Assembly (NCBI GenBank): GCA_009773075.1
Contig: WOUX01000035.1
Coordinates: 1-7,804, forward strand
Origin: a bacterium
GTDB taxonomy: Bacteria > Desulfobacterota > UBA8473
Direction: 5' to 3'
Length of the DNA stretch: 7,804 nucleotides
Notes under the pieces: model-generated
Databases searched by the model: none
The model's input: only the letters and a program-made list of their open reading frames with translations
What the model was told of the DNA's origin: nothing
Part shown: positions 1 through 5,357 of the stretch, in pieces
Layout: each line of letters starts with the position of its first letter
Numbering within the stretch: position 1 is the first letter of the stretch
Translations under genes and position numbers: made by a program

Positions 1-447
1 TCCCACGATAACACCATAACAACCGAATATCAAAAAGCTTTTTTTGAAAACTAGCCCCCAAATACCTATTGCTATTCCGTAATATGCCATTAATTGCAAA
101 GAAACAAAAACTGCAGTCATTATAGATTCACTTCTATGAAGTGGCTTACCCACCACAGCATTTATTTTTTCGCCCAACTCTTTCATTACATTTGAGTTGG
201 TCGTATCTTTACCGTGTGATTCAGCTTCCGCGATCATTTTATCAGCTAAATCAGCCTTCATTTTCAGCGTTTCCAAAAAGAAAATATCACTATCTTTAAT
301 CTTTGCTAAATTTTCCAATCCAAGTTGGCCGGCTCTGTATTTTCCATTAATAGTATTTGGCCTAGAATATAGATCTGCTTTAATAAGCTCGCCCTTATTT
401 AAATCTTCAATTTTTTCATTTCCATAAGTTTGACAGCAAGAAAGGGG
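1..447 (-). CDS. Truncated reading frame for a probable membrane protein, no start codon, runs off the left edge
   Basis: The minus strand is open for 149 codons from 447 to the window edge, unlikely by chance in such A+T-rich DNA. An in-frame TGA at 448-450 precedes it and there is no ATG, GTG or TTG before an ATG at 261, which has no good Shine-Dalgarno sequence. The translation opens with PLSCCQTYGNEKIEDLNKG, like the end of a signal or lipoprotein leader followed by a mature N-terminus. About 90 hydrophilic, lysine- and glutamate-rich residues follow, then a hydrophobic segment of about 25 residues (about 123 to 46, containing QLMAYYGIAIGIWGLVF), a KKS turn and the start of a second hydrophobic segment. 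I do not recognise the family. The first codons fall inside the hairpin at 435-459, so the real start was probably lost when that element arrived. Codons are more A/T-rich (AAA, ATT, AGA) than in the neighbouring operon. It could be a decayed gene, or be translated from 261. Confidence 0.55.
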
Positions 448-459
448 TCAGGTCTTGCT
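435..459. repeat. Short hairpin carrying a GGGGTCAGGTC motif (REP/IS200-like element end)
   Basis: Perfect 7-bp arms AGCAAGA (435-441) and TCTTGCT (453-459) enclose an 11-base loop that contains most of AAAGGGGTCAGGT. From memory, this motif (minus strand ACCTGACCCCTTT) often flanks REP-associated tyrosine transposase (IS200-like) genes and their orphan repeats in deltaproteobacterial and metagenomic sequence. No transposase lies in the window, so this would be a solo end or scar. It sits exactly where the truncated frame to its left loses its 5' end. Confidence 0.5.
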
Positions 460-494
460 ATTTAATAGGGCAGGGGATGCAGCGGAACGCCACA

Positions 495-518
495 GACGGA
501 CTTTTTAGGCAGCCATCA
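495..518 (+). repeat. Dispersed 24-bp repeat, copy 1 (downstream of korC)
   Basis: The sequence reads GACGGACTTTTT, five bases AGGCA, then GCCATCA. The reverse complement of 3323-3346 reads GATGGACTTTTT, GCGAG, GCCATCA, so 19 of 24 positions agree and the differences lie almost wholly in the five-base centre. The ends form an imperfect inverted repeat (GATGG with CCGTC on the minus strand, one G:U pair). It lies about 25 bases beyond the korC stop. No T-run follows in the direction of korC transcription, so it is not a standard intrinsic terminator. Confidence 0.5.
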
Positions 519-542
519 ACAGACCTTAACAAAAACATAGGA

Positions 543-1106
543 TTACTTCTTTGTGTTTCGCCCCAGTTCAAGACCCCGTCTGAAGGCATTTTGGTTGCAT
601 TCAAGTATAGCTTTTTTCCTTCCAAACCTTCTCTTTAGCTCTCCTTCGATGAGTTCTGAAGGCATTGCGCCCCTTATACTGATGTATGTTCCCAGTAGAA
701 CAAGGTTACTGATCTGCCGTATCCCCATACTGACAGCAATCTCTAATCCGGGAATCTTCACTAACTCATAATCTCTCCTCTCTTGCTCATCCTCCAAGCC
801 AGAGCTCTCGACCAATATCATTCCACCTGGAAGAACTCTGGGTTCGAAGGTTTTAAGCTGAGAGCCATCAAAGACTACTACCGTTTGGGCTCGATCTATT
901 AAAGGTGATGCAATATCCTGATCGGAAAAGATCACTATACACTCACATAGCCCACCCCTTTTTTCTACACCATACGAAGGCAACCAAGAGACGTGTTCAT
1001 ATTTCTTAAGGGCTGCCCAAGCGAGAATCTGCCCTGCCATGAGCACTCCCATTCCACCAAGTCCAGCCATGATAACATCAGTTCTTGAATTTGATTTTTC
1101 TTCCAT
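543..1106 (-). CDS. korC: 2-oxoacid:ferredoxin oxidoreductase, gamma subunit
   Basis: Gamma subunit of the cytoplasmic oxidoreductase that converts a 2-oxoacid plus CoA to acyl-CoA and CO2 and reduces ferredoxin. The protein is one POR_gamma-type domain of 187 residues, normal for a stand-alone gamma subunit. Family signatures are the glycine loop GLGGMGV at residues 15-21 and PSYGVEKRGG at about 43-52. It is the last gene of korDABC. A GTG at 1121 would overlap the korB stop as GTGA, and ATGs occur at 1112 and 1106. I choose 1106 because AGAGGA (1113-1118) lies 6 bases before it, whereas it directly abuts the 1112 ATG and would lie inside a gene begun at 1121. Translational coupling to korB is likely whichever start is used. 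The subunit does not itself reveal the substrate. The stop is TAA at 543-545. Confidence 0.9.
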   Translation of the reverse strand: MEEKSNSRTDVIMAGLGGMGVLMAGQILAWAALKKYEHVSWLPSYGVEKRGGLCECIVIFSDQDIASPLIDRAQTVVVFDGSQLKTFEPRVLPGGMILVESSGLEDEQERRDYELVKIPGLEIAVSMGIRQISNLVLLGTYISIRGAMPSELIEGELKRRFGRKKAILECNQNAFRRGLELGRNTKK

Positions 1107-1112
1107 AATCAT

Positions 1113-1118
1113 TCCTCT
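1113..1118 (-). promoter_or_regulatory. Shine-Dalgarno sequence that decides the korC start
   Basis: AGAGGA on the minus strand, touching the korB stop codon (TGA, 1118-1120). It is 6 bases from the ATG at 1106 and has no usable spacing to the alternatives at 1112 or 1121. Its position implies that ribosomes finishing korB reinitiate on korC. Confidence 0.6.
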
Positions 1119-1894
1119 CACTTGGATTTGGACAACCTTTCTGTGCTATCCTCGTTCTTGAATTCGCCCAGGGGAAACTCAGAGACTATATCCTCTCCTA
1201 TCCTCTTTAGACACTTGACCGGGGAGAGATGCCAATTGGGAGGACAGGCAGATAAAACTTCTACAAAACTGAACCCAACTCCATCTATCTGCTTCTGAAA
1301 GGCAGTCTTTATATATCTCTTGGTACGCTGGTAGTCTGCCGGGGTATGTACCGATCCTCTGGCACTATAAGCAGTGCCTTTAAATGTTGCTGCCAACTCG
1401 GCAGTGTGTACCGGATATCCTTCCAACGCAGCATCTCGCCCATGAGGGGTAGTGGCGGTCTTCTGTCCCAGGAGGGTAGTGGGCGCCAACTGCCCGCCGG
1501 TCGTTCCATAATTGGTATTGTTGAACATAATTGTAGTGATCTTTTCTCCGCGAATCATGGCGCCTATGAACGCACCGGCTCCGATTCCTATACAGTCTCC
1601 GTCCCCCTGGACAGTAAACACTATAGCATCAGGATTAAGACGTTTTATCGCAGTGCCTGAGTCTAAAGCACGACCATGGGCAGAACTCAAGACATCAAGG
1701 TTCCAGGATATTTGAACAAAAGCATGACAGCCAACACCAACTACACAGATAGCTTTTCCATCAATGTCCATCTCTTCGAGAACCTCGGAAATAATCCGGT
1801 CAATCACCGGATGCTGGCACCCCGGACAATACATTGCCGCGCCTGGAGGATCCTTCCATATCTTCGGGTTTCCACAAACCTTCTTTTTATTCAT
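1118..1894 (-). CDS. korB: 2-oxoacid:ferredoxin oxidoreductase, beta (thiamine diphosphate) subunit
   Basis: Beta subunit of the KOR/VOR-type enzyme, carrying thiamine diphosphate and one [4Fe-4S] cluster. At 258 residues it has the usual length. The ThDP motif starts at GDGDC (97-101) and continues to FNNTNYGTTGGQ (124-135). Four cysteines have the spacing expected of the cluster ligands: C23 and C26 in YCPGCQH, C56 in GVGCH, and C217 in SACPPNW. C7, C50, C101 and C228 are additional. The C-terminal stretch with FPLGEFK matches how this family ends. The start ATG at 1892-1894 has AGAGG 8 bases upstream. It lies 26 bases after korA and next to korC, so subunit stoichiometry is probably set by one transcript. 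Homologues act on 2-oxoglutarate or on branched-chain 2-oxoacids, and the sequence alone does not decide between them. Confidence 0.93.
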   Translation of the reverse strand: MNKKKVCGNPKIWKDPPGAAMYCPGCQHPVIDRIISEVLEEMDIDGKAICVVGVGCHAFVQISWNLDVLSSAHGRALDSGTAIKRLNPDAIVFTVQGDGDCIGIGAGAFIGAMIRGEKITTIMFNNTNYGTTGGQLAPTTLLGQKTATTPHGRDAALEGYPVHTAELAATFKGTAYSARGSVHTPADYQRTKRYIKTAFQKQIDGVGFSFVEVLSACPPNWHLSPVKCLKRIGEDIVSEFPLGEFKNEDSTERLSKSK

Positions 1895-1920
1895 CGTATC
1901 TACCTCTTTATGAATTCGAT

Positions 1921-3012
1921 TTACAATAACCTCTTTATCTCTTCGAAGACCCTGCCCGGCATTATCATCCCTCCATCGGTTGGTATATGCCGATCGAGAA
2001 TACCCACTAAATGAACATCAGCTCGCCCTTCTACCCCGATTTTTACGTCATCGATCAATAATCCCAAACTATCTTCAACTACCAAAAATTTACACCCGAG
2101 CATAGCTTTTTCCCTGATTACACTATAAGGGAATGGCCATAGGGTTATTGGTCGTATCATACCAACCTTATGCCCTTCTGCTCTGGCCATGTTGACCGCC
2201 TCTTTGGAAACACGTGATGTGTATCCATACGCAACCAAGATGAGATCGGCTCCCTCTGCCTGATAAATCTCATACCTCAACTCAGAACCTTCCATTTCAC
2301 GGTATTTCTCCTCTATATGCTTTAACCAGGATATATAGTTAGGATATGGGGGTAACGGTAAAACACCAACAGCAGAGTTAACAATACGAGACTTACCGTC
2401 TTCTTGCCTTTCTCTCCCTCGTAATGCCCAAGGCTTTTTATCCAAAGGCCCGAAATCGATGGTTTTTACCTCTACGGATTCGGACACCTGCCCAAGAATA
2501 CCATCCGTGAGGATCACTAATGGGTTGCGGTATTTGTCAGCCAGATGAAAGCCAAGCTGGATCAGATCATGGACTTCCTGAACCGAACCAGGCGCTAATA
2601 CAATATTTTTATATCCCCCCTGTCCTCCTCCTCTGGTCGCCGTTATATAGTCCATCTGGGCATGCCTGATACTTCCCGCTCCCGGTCCTCCGCGTTGTAC
2701 CAACACTATGACACACGGTAACTCAGCGGCAACAAGGTGAGATATCGTTTCCTGCATGAGCCCCCAACCCGGACCCGATGTTGAGGTCATAACTCTAAAC
2801 CCTGCAGCGGCACCACCAAAAAGCATATTTATTGACCCCACCTCGGATTGTGACTGTAAAAAGACCTTCCCCCTCTTTGGAAATTCATGAGCAAACCACT
2901 GAGTCACTTCATTCTGCGGGGTTATAGGGTAGCCAAAGAATCCATCGCAACCACAATACAGAGCTCCCCAGCCCACTGCTTCATTCCCCTGGACAAACAT
3001 CTTCTCTGCCAT
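1921..3012 (-). CDS. korA: 2-oxoacid:ferredoxin oxidoreductase, alpha subunit (KorA; also named VorB, 3-methyl-2-oxobutanoate dehydrogenase subunit)
   Basis: Alpha subunit of the ferredoxin-reducing 2-oxoacid oxidoreductase; with beta it forms the active site. The 363-residue protein has the pyrimidine-binding domain first, with the signature YPITPQNE (28-35), then the transketolase-like C-terminal half containing RPITLWPFP (287-295). QRGGPGAGS (106-114) and DKYRNPLVILTDG (159-171) are further family stretches. In the relatives I recall, the stretch after VVE (311-313) reads close to EMNxGQM; here it is EDSLGLLIDDV, and the C-terminus (HIPTDGGMIMPG) is also unusual. I infer a separate subfamily, perhaps with a different substrate. 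A GTG at 3036 would add eight residues, but AGGAGG lies 8 bases before the ATG at 3012, so I use that. It follows korD by 50 bases and precedes korB by 26. Current databases often label this subunit VorB, so the symbol is tentative. Confidence 0.9.
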   Translation of the reverse strand: MAEKMFVQGNEAVGWGALYCGCDGFFGYPITPQNEVTQWFAHEFPKRGKVFLQSQSEVGSINMLFGGAAAGFRVMTSTSGPGWGLMQETISHLVAAELPCVIVLVQRGGPGAGSIRHAQMDYITATRGGGQGGYKNIVLAPGSVQEVHDLIQLGFHLADKYRNPLVILTDGILGQVSESVEVKTIDFGPLDKKPWALRGRERQEDGKSRIVNSAVGVLPLPPYPNYISWLKHIEEKYREMEGSELRYEIYQAEGADLILVAYGYTSRVSKEAVNMARAEGHKVGMIRPITLWPFPYSVIREKAMLGCKFLVVEDSLGLLIDDVKIGVEGRADVHLVGILDRHIPTDGGMIMPGRVFEEIKRLL

Positions 3013-3020
3013 ATAGATCC

Positions 3021-3026
3021 CCTCCT
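3021..3026 (-). promoter_or_regulatory. Shine-Dalgarno sequence that decides the korA start
   Basis: AGGAGG on the minus strand, 8 bases before the ATG at 3012. It falls inside the reading frame of the alternative GTG start at 3036, which argues against that longer start. Confidence 0.75.
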
Positions 3027-3062
3027 GGAAATTCACTAGGAACGCAAATTCGCTCTAACCGT

Positions 3063-3287
3063 TTAGTTCTCAATAAATTTACAAACCTCAATAGCAAAAT
3101 GAGGACACATCTGACCACAGACTCCACAGGCATTACACTTATCAGAATCAGCCAGAATTGGAAGTATATACCCAAGGGGGCTAAACTTGTCTTCGGACAT
3201 AACAAGACACCCCCGTTTACAAAACGCCTGGCAATAACCACATCCCCGACAATTGTTCTCATTGATTACTATCTCACCTCTTGCCAT
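3063..3287 (-). CDS. korD: 2-oxoacid:ferredoxin oxidoreductase, delta (ferredoxin-like) subunit, 2x[4Fe-4S]
   Basis: Small electron-transfer subunit of 74 residues that carries electrons from the catalytic alpha/beta core to soluble ferredoxin. Two CxxCxxCxxxC motifs each bind a [4Fe-4S] cluster: C13, C16, C19, C23 and C51, C54, C57, C61. The second ends in the usual Cys-Pro. In the first, the proline after the fourth cysteine is replaced (FCKRGC), and two extra cysteines (C27, C69) follow the motifs. The start ATG has GGAGG 8 bases upstream. It is the first gene of korDABC, an order common for this enzyme class, and sits about 65-70 bases downstream of the predicted transcription start. An isolated ferredoxin of this size would be ambiguous; the position directly before korA makes the delta-subunit call secure. 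Confidence 0.92.
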   Translation of the reverse strand: MARGEIVINENNCRGCGYCQAFCKRGCLVMSEDKFSPLGYILPILADSDKCNACGVCGQMCPHFAIEVCKFIEN

Positions 3288-3322
3288 TCATTCTTCCTCC
3301 AGTGATATTTATCTATGAAGAC

Positions 3323-3347
3323 TGATGGCCTCGCAAAAAGTCCATCA
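3323..3347 (-). repeat. Dispersed 24-bp repeat, copy 2 (korD leader)
   Basis: TGATGG (3323-3328) and CCATCA (3342-3347) are perfect 6-bp arms around a 13-base loop, CCTCGCAAAAAGT. The reverse complement of 3323-3346 matches 495-518 at 19 of 24 positions. If the promoter at 3361-3390 is used, this hairpin lies at the very start of the kor mRNA leader. I recall similar TGATGG...AAAAAGTCCATCA units as common intergenic repeats in Desulfobacterota. Confidence 0.55.
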
Positions 3348-3360
3348 AGGCTGCCGCAAA

Positions 3361-3390
3361 AATATACATAGGAAATCATTTAGATGTCAA
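3361..3390 (-). promoter_or_regulatory. Sigma70-type promoter for the kor operon
   Basis: On the minus strand, TTGACA (3390-3385) is a perfect -35 box, followed after 18 bases by TATATT (3366-3361, five of six matches to TATAAT). The predicted start near 3354 gives a leader of about 65-70 bases to korD. The -35 shares the nine bases ACTTGACAT with the rightward promoter. Confidence 0.55.
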
Positions 3391-3415
3391 GTAAAATAGT
3401 AAATAAACCCTCACA

Positions 3416-3454
3416 GGGCTGTTGCCCAAGCGAAAAGGAATTTGGCAACAGCCC
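3416..3454. repeat. Perfect 11-bp palindrome between the divergent promoters
   Basis: GGGCTGTTGCC (3416-3426) and GGCAACAGCCC (3444-3454) are exact inverted repeats around a 17-base loop. The element lies upstream of both -35 boxes, 8 bases from the rightward one and 25 from the leftward one. No T-run follows on either strand, so a classical intrinsic terminator is unlikely. It could be an operator for a dimeric regulator, a dispersed palindrome, or a structure insulating the two transcription units. Confidence 0.6.
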
Positions 3455-3462
3455 GTCACCAC

Positions 3463-3491
3463 TTGACATAATATGTTTACTCTGATATAAG
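3463..3491 (+). promoter_or_regulatory. Sigma70-type promoter for the LysM gene
   Basis: TTGACA (3463-3468) is a perfect -35 box; after an ideal 17-base spacer comes TATAAG (3486-3491, five of six). The predicted start near 3498 gives a leader of about 130 bases before the ATG at 3631, and that leader contains the nested inverted-repeat element. Confidence 0.6.
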
Positions 3492-3520
3492 AATTAAAGA
3501 TTTGTATAAGAATTTCCTCT

Positions 3521-3600
3521 TTAGGTACTTGTAGGAGCGGCATTTATGACTCCTATTATTGTGGGTTCAATAAATCGAACCCCTACAAATCCGCACCTAA
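3521..3600. repeat. Nested inverted-repeat (MITE-like) element in the LysM gene leader
   Basis: Outer arms TTAGGT (3521-3526) and ACCTAA (3595-3600) enclose TTGTAGG (3529-3535) and CCTACAA (3582-3588). Inside lie two smaller hairpins, TAGGAG/CTCCTA (3532-3537, 3550-3555) and GGGTTC/GAACCC (3563-3568, 3577-3582). Phrases such as GTAGGGGTTCGATTTATTGAACCC (minus strand, approximate) recur in intergenic repeats of several bacterial phyla, from memory. There is no open frame inside. It could be a small non-autonomous element, or a structured leader affecting translation of the LysM gene. Confidence 0.5.
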
Positions 3601-3630
3601 GGTATGCTAAGTTCATAGAAGGATAAGAAA

Positions 3631-5352
3631 ATGAAAAAGGTCTTAGTCTTAATACCCTTGCTTTGGACCCTTTGCCTCATACCATTCTATAAAGCCGTAG
3701 CGGATGATCCAAATGACCATCTCAATCTGTCTCTTACCAAGACAGCATTCATAAAGAAATACGGCAACCTCAAGGTATATTATGAGCCTTATACTGTGAA
3801 AGAAGGAGAATGGTTGTGGAGGATACTGGCGGATAGATACAAGATTCCTTCAGATCAAAGGTCAAACCTTCTACATCTACTAAAAAAATTAAACCCTACA
3901 ATCCCCAATACCAATAAGGTTTATCCAGGGCAAAAGATATTGATTCCACTTAAACTGGAGACTGCTGAAACCAGCTTTGCGCCCACTTCTCCTCAGCCAC
4001 CTTCCGTATCTGTCAAGGAACATACCGTACAGCCTGGGGAGAGTCTTTCAACCATCTTTTTGCATGTATACAAAGTGCCAGGGCACCTGGTTTTCAATGA
4101 GTACACCAAACTCTTCCATAAGTTAAACCCAACCATCAAGGATCCTAATTTACTCAGAGTCCGCCAAAGGATACTTGTTCCGGTATACGAACCAATCTCA
4201 AAAACTCCACCCTTCCCTTCGGAAGCTAAGGATAAAGCGGCTTCAATGAAAACAGAGAAGGCAGTCCCTTTCCTTGCTGAATCTGGCACGAGAGGTATCA
4301 AGGATTTTATTGGGACCATTTTTAAAGATATCGGGGATCACTATATTAACAAAGGCAACTATTACATTCCAATTCCTGGTCGTGGAGAGTTAACCTTAGA
4401 CAATGAAACTTTTCCTATCCTGGAAATGAAAAGTGGAAGGAAGGTAATCATAGATGTTGGTGATCAATTACCGGCAAGGGTAGAAAAGCTGATAGAATCG
4501 AATTGGAAGAATTATAAGATTTTAAATATCCGGAACGATGAGGGTATAGAATCTATCTTTAATAAGCTTTCTCCCCTATCGGGGTATTACTCAATAATCA
4601 GAGGAGATAACCCTCTGATACTAAAGGGGAAAATAACGATAAAGGTGTGGGCAGATTGGATTATCTTTAAAGATAAGGAGAGTTTTATCAAAAACCGGGG
4701 CTATGCCGTTAATTTCATTGGCAAAAATGACAAAGAGGCACCATTAGCAATTAAAGATTATATCGAAAGGTTTGGGATGAGGGTTATAGATATCTCTCTA
4801 TCTGGGAAGGAAGAGCATAGGCAGGATCAGAAAAAAGGTAGCATTGGCGGGGAAGAAGAGATTATCACCCTGAATTCCTCCACCAATAATGAATTAATCC
4901 ATGCCCTTTTAACCTTGATAGATCAGCCCTTTACCGCAGGCGCTAAGCTGCCTCTCTTGAGTAAAGGCAACAGTGGTTTTCAGTTGGGAATTACAGCAGA
5001 TATATTCCTCAAAAGGGGAGTCCGTGACTGTATTATCAGTCTACAAAAGCTGCCCCACGACATGGTGGAGATACTCACTGAAAATGAATTCAGGATTTTG
5101 GAAGTGCAAAAAGAAGAAACCCAAGAATCGGTAATCTCAAAGGTATTGGATTTTCTTGGTATAGGGGTCTCCTTTTCCACCTTCGAGTTTGACACTCCGG
5201 GAAAAGGAGACCCACACAATATTGCAATTGCAATCCCCGGCTTTCTATTTCAGGAAAACAATCTGTCTAAAATCCTTCTCACAAAAGCCAATGTAGACAA
5301 AAATATCGCATCTTTTCTAAGAGAAAAAGGGATAAAGGCGGTTAGGTATTAA
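3631..5352 (+). CDS. Exported protein with two LysM domains and a duplicated C-terminal domain of unknown function
   Basis: Residues 1-24 form a signal peptide: MKK, a hydrophobic core, then AVA before DD as a likely signal peptidase I site. Two LysM modules follow at about 52-108 (from YTVKEGEWLWRILADRY to YPGQKILIPL) and 129-186 (from HTVQPGESLSTIF to RVRQRILVPVY); these usually bind N-acetylglucosamine in peptidoglycan. A proline- and lysine-rich linker (187-220) leads to a C-terminal half I do not recognise. Residues about 224-390 and 420-573 appear to be diverged copies of each other, sharing LP...VE.L.E...(Y/F).IL and a hydrophobic strand-rich pattern. There are no further membrane segments and no recognisable peptidase or amidase residues. 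The start ATG has AGAAGGA 7 bases upstream and a strong promoter at 3463-3491, so it is probably a single-gene transcript. The likely location is the periplasm, bound to the cell wall. It ends 5 bases from the dxs stop. Confidence 0.85.
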   Translation: MKKVLVLIPLLWTLCLIPFYKAVADDPNDHLNLSLTKTAFIKKYGNLKVYYEPYTVKEGEWLWRILADRYKIPSDQRSNLLHLLKKLNPTIPNTNKVYPGQKILIPLKLETAETSFAPTSPQPPSVSVKEHTVQPGESLSTIFLHVYKVPGHLVFNEYTKLFHKLNPTIKDPNLLRVRQRILVPVYEPISKTPPFPSEAKDKAASMKTEKAVPFLAESGTRGIKDFIGTIFKDIGDHYINKGNYYIPIPGRGELTLDNETFPILEMKSGRKVIIDVGDQLPARVEKLIESNWKNYKILNIRNDEGIESIFNKLSPLSGYYSIIRGDNPLILKGKITIKVWADWIIFKDKESFIKNRGYAVNFIGKNDKEAPLAIKDYIERFGMRVIDISLSGKEEHRQDQKKGSIGGEEEIITLNSSTNNELIHALLTLIDQPFTAGAKLPLLSKGNSGFQLGITADIFLKRGVRDCIISLQKLPHDMVEILTENEFRILEVQKEETQESVISKVLDFLGIGVSFSTFEFDTPGKGDPHNIAIAIPGFLFQENNLSKILLTKANVDKNIASFLREKGIKAVRY

Positions 5353-5357
5353 AATGC

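Larger units (their letters stand above)
3288..3630. other. Divergent intergenic region between korD and the LysM gene
   Basis: These 343 bases hold no gene. Reading left to right: the korD Shine-Dalgarno sequence, copy 2 of the dispersed repeat (3323-3347), a leftward promoter (3361-3390), a perfect 11-bp palindrome (3416-3454), a rightward promoter (3463-3491), a nested inverted-repeat element (3521-3600), and the Shine-Dalgarno sequence AGAAGGA (3617-3623) of the LysM gene. I see no riboswitch consensus, such as a THI box, and no tRNA. Confidence 0.7.

Noticed and set aside
197..427. Plus-strand open frame of 76 codons at the left edge
   Set aside because: It is antisense to the minus-strand open frame, has a serine/phenylalanine-rich composition typical of an antisense shadow, and no Shine-Dalgarno sequence.
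1346..2014. Several plus-strand open frames across the korB-korA region
   Set aside because: They lie opposite strongly conserved oxidoreductase genes, overlap each other and show no recognisable protein features.
2981..3262. Minus-strand frame of 93 codons overlapping korD in another frame
   Set aside because: It overlaps the clear two-cluster ferredoxin frame and the korA start; it is an out-of-frame reading.
3288..3360. Thiamine (THI box) riboswitch upstream of a thiamine-dependent enzyme operon
   Set aside because: The leader is only about 65-70 bases and contains no CTGAGA or ACCTGA-type THI box pair.
3416..3454. Intrinsic terminator at the 11-bp palindrome
   Set aside because: The stem is strong, but neither side is followed by a T-run, and no gene ends next to it.
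3563..3582. tRNA T-arm-like stretch GGGTTC...GAACCC
   Set aside because: The 8-base loop lacks the TTCRANY pattern in the right place, and no acceptor or anticodon arms can be drawn around it.
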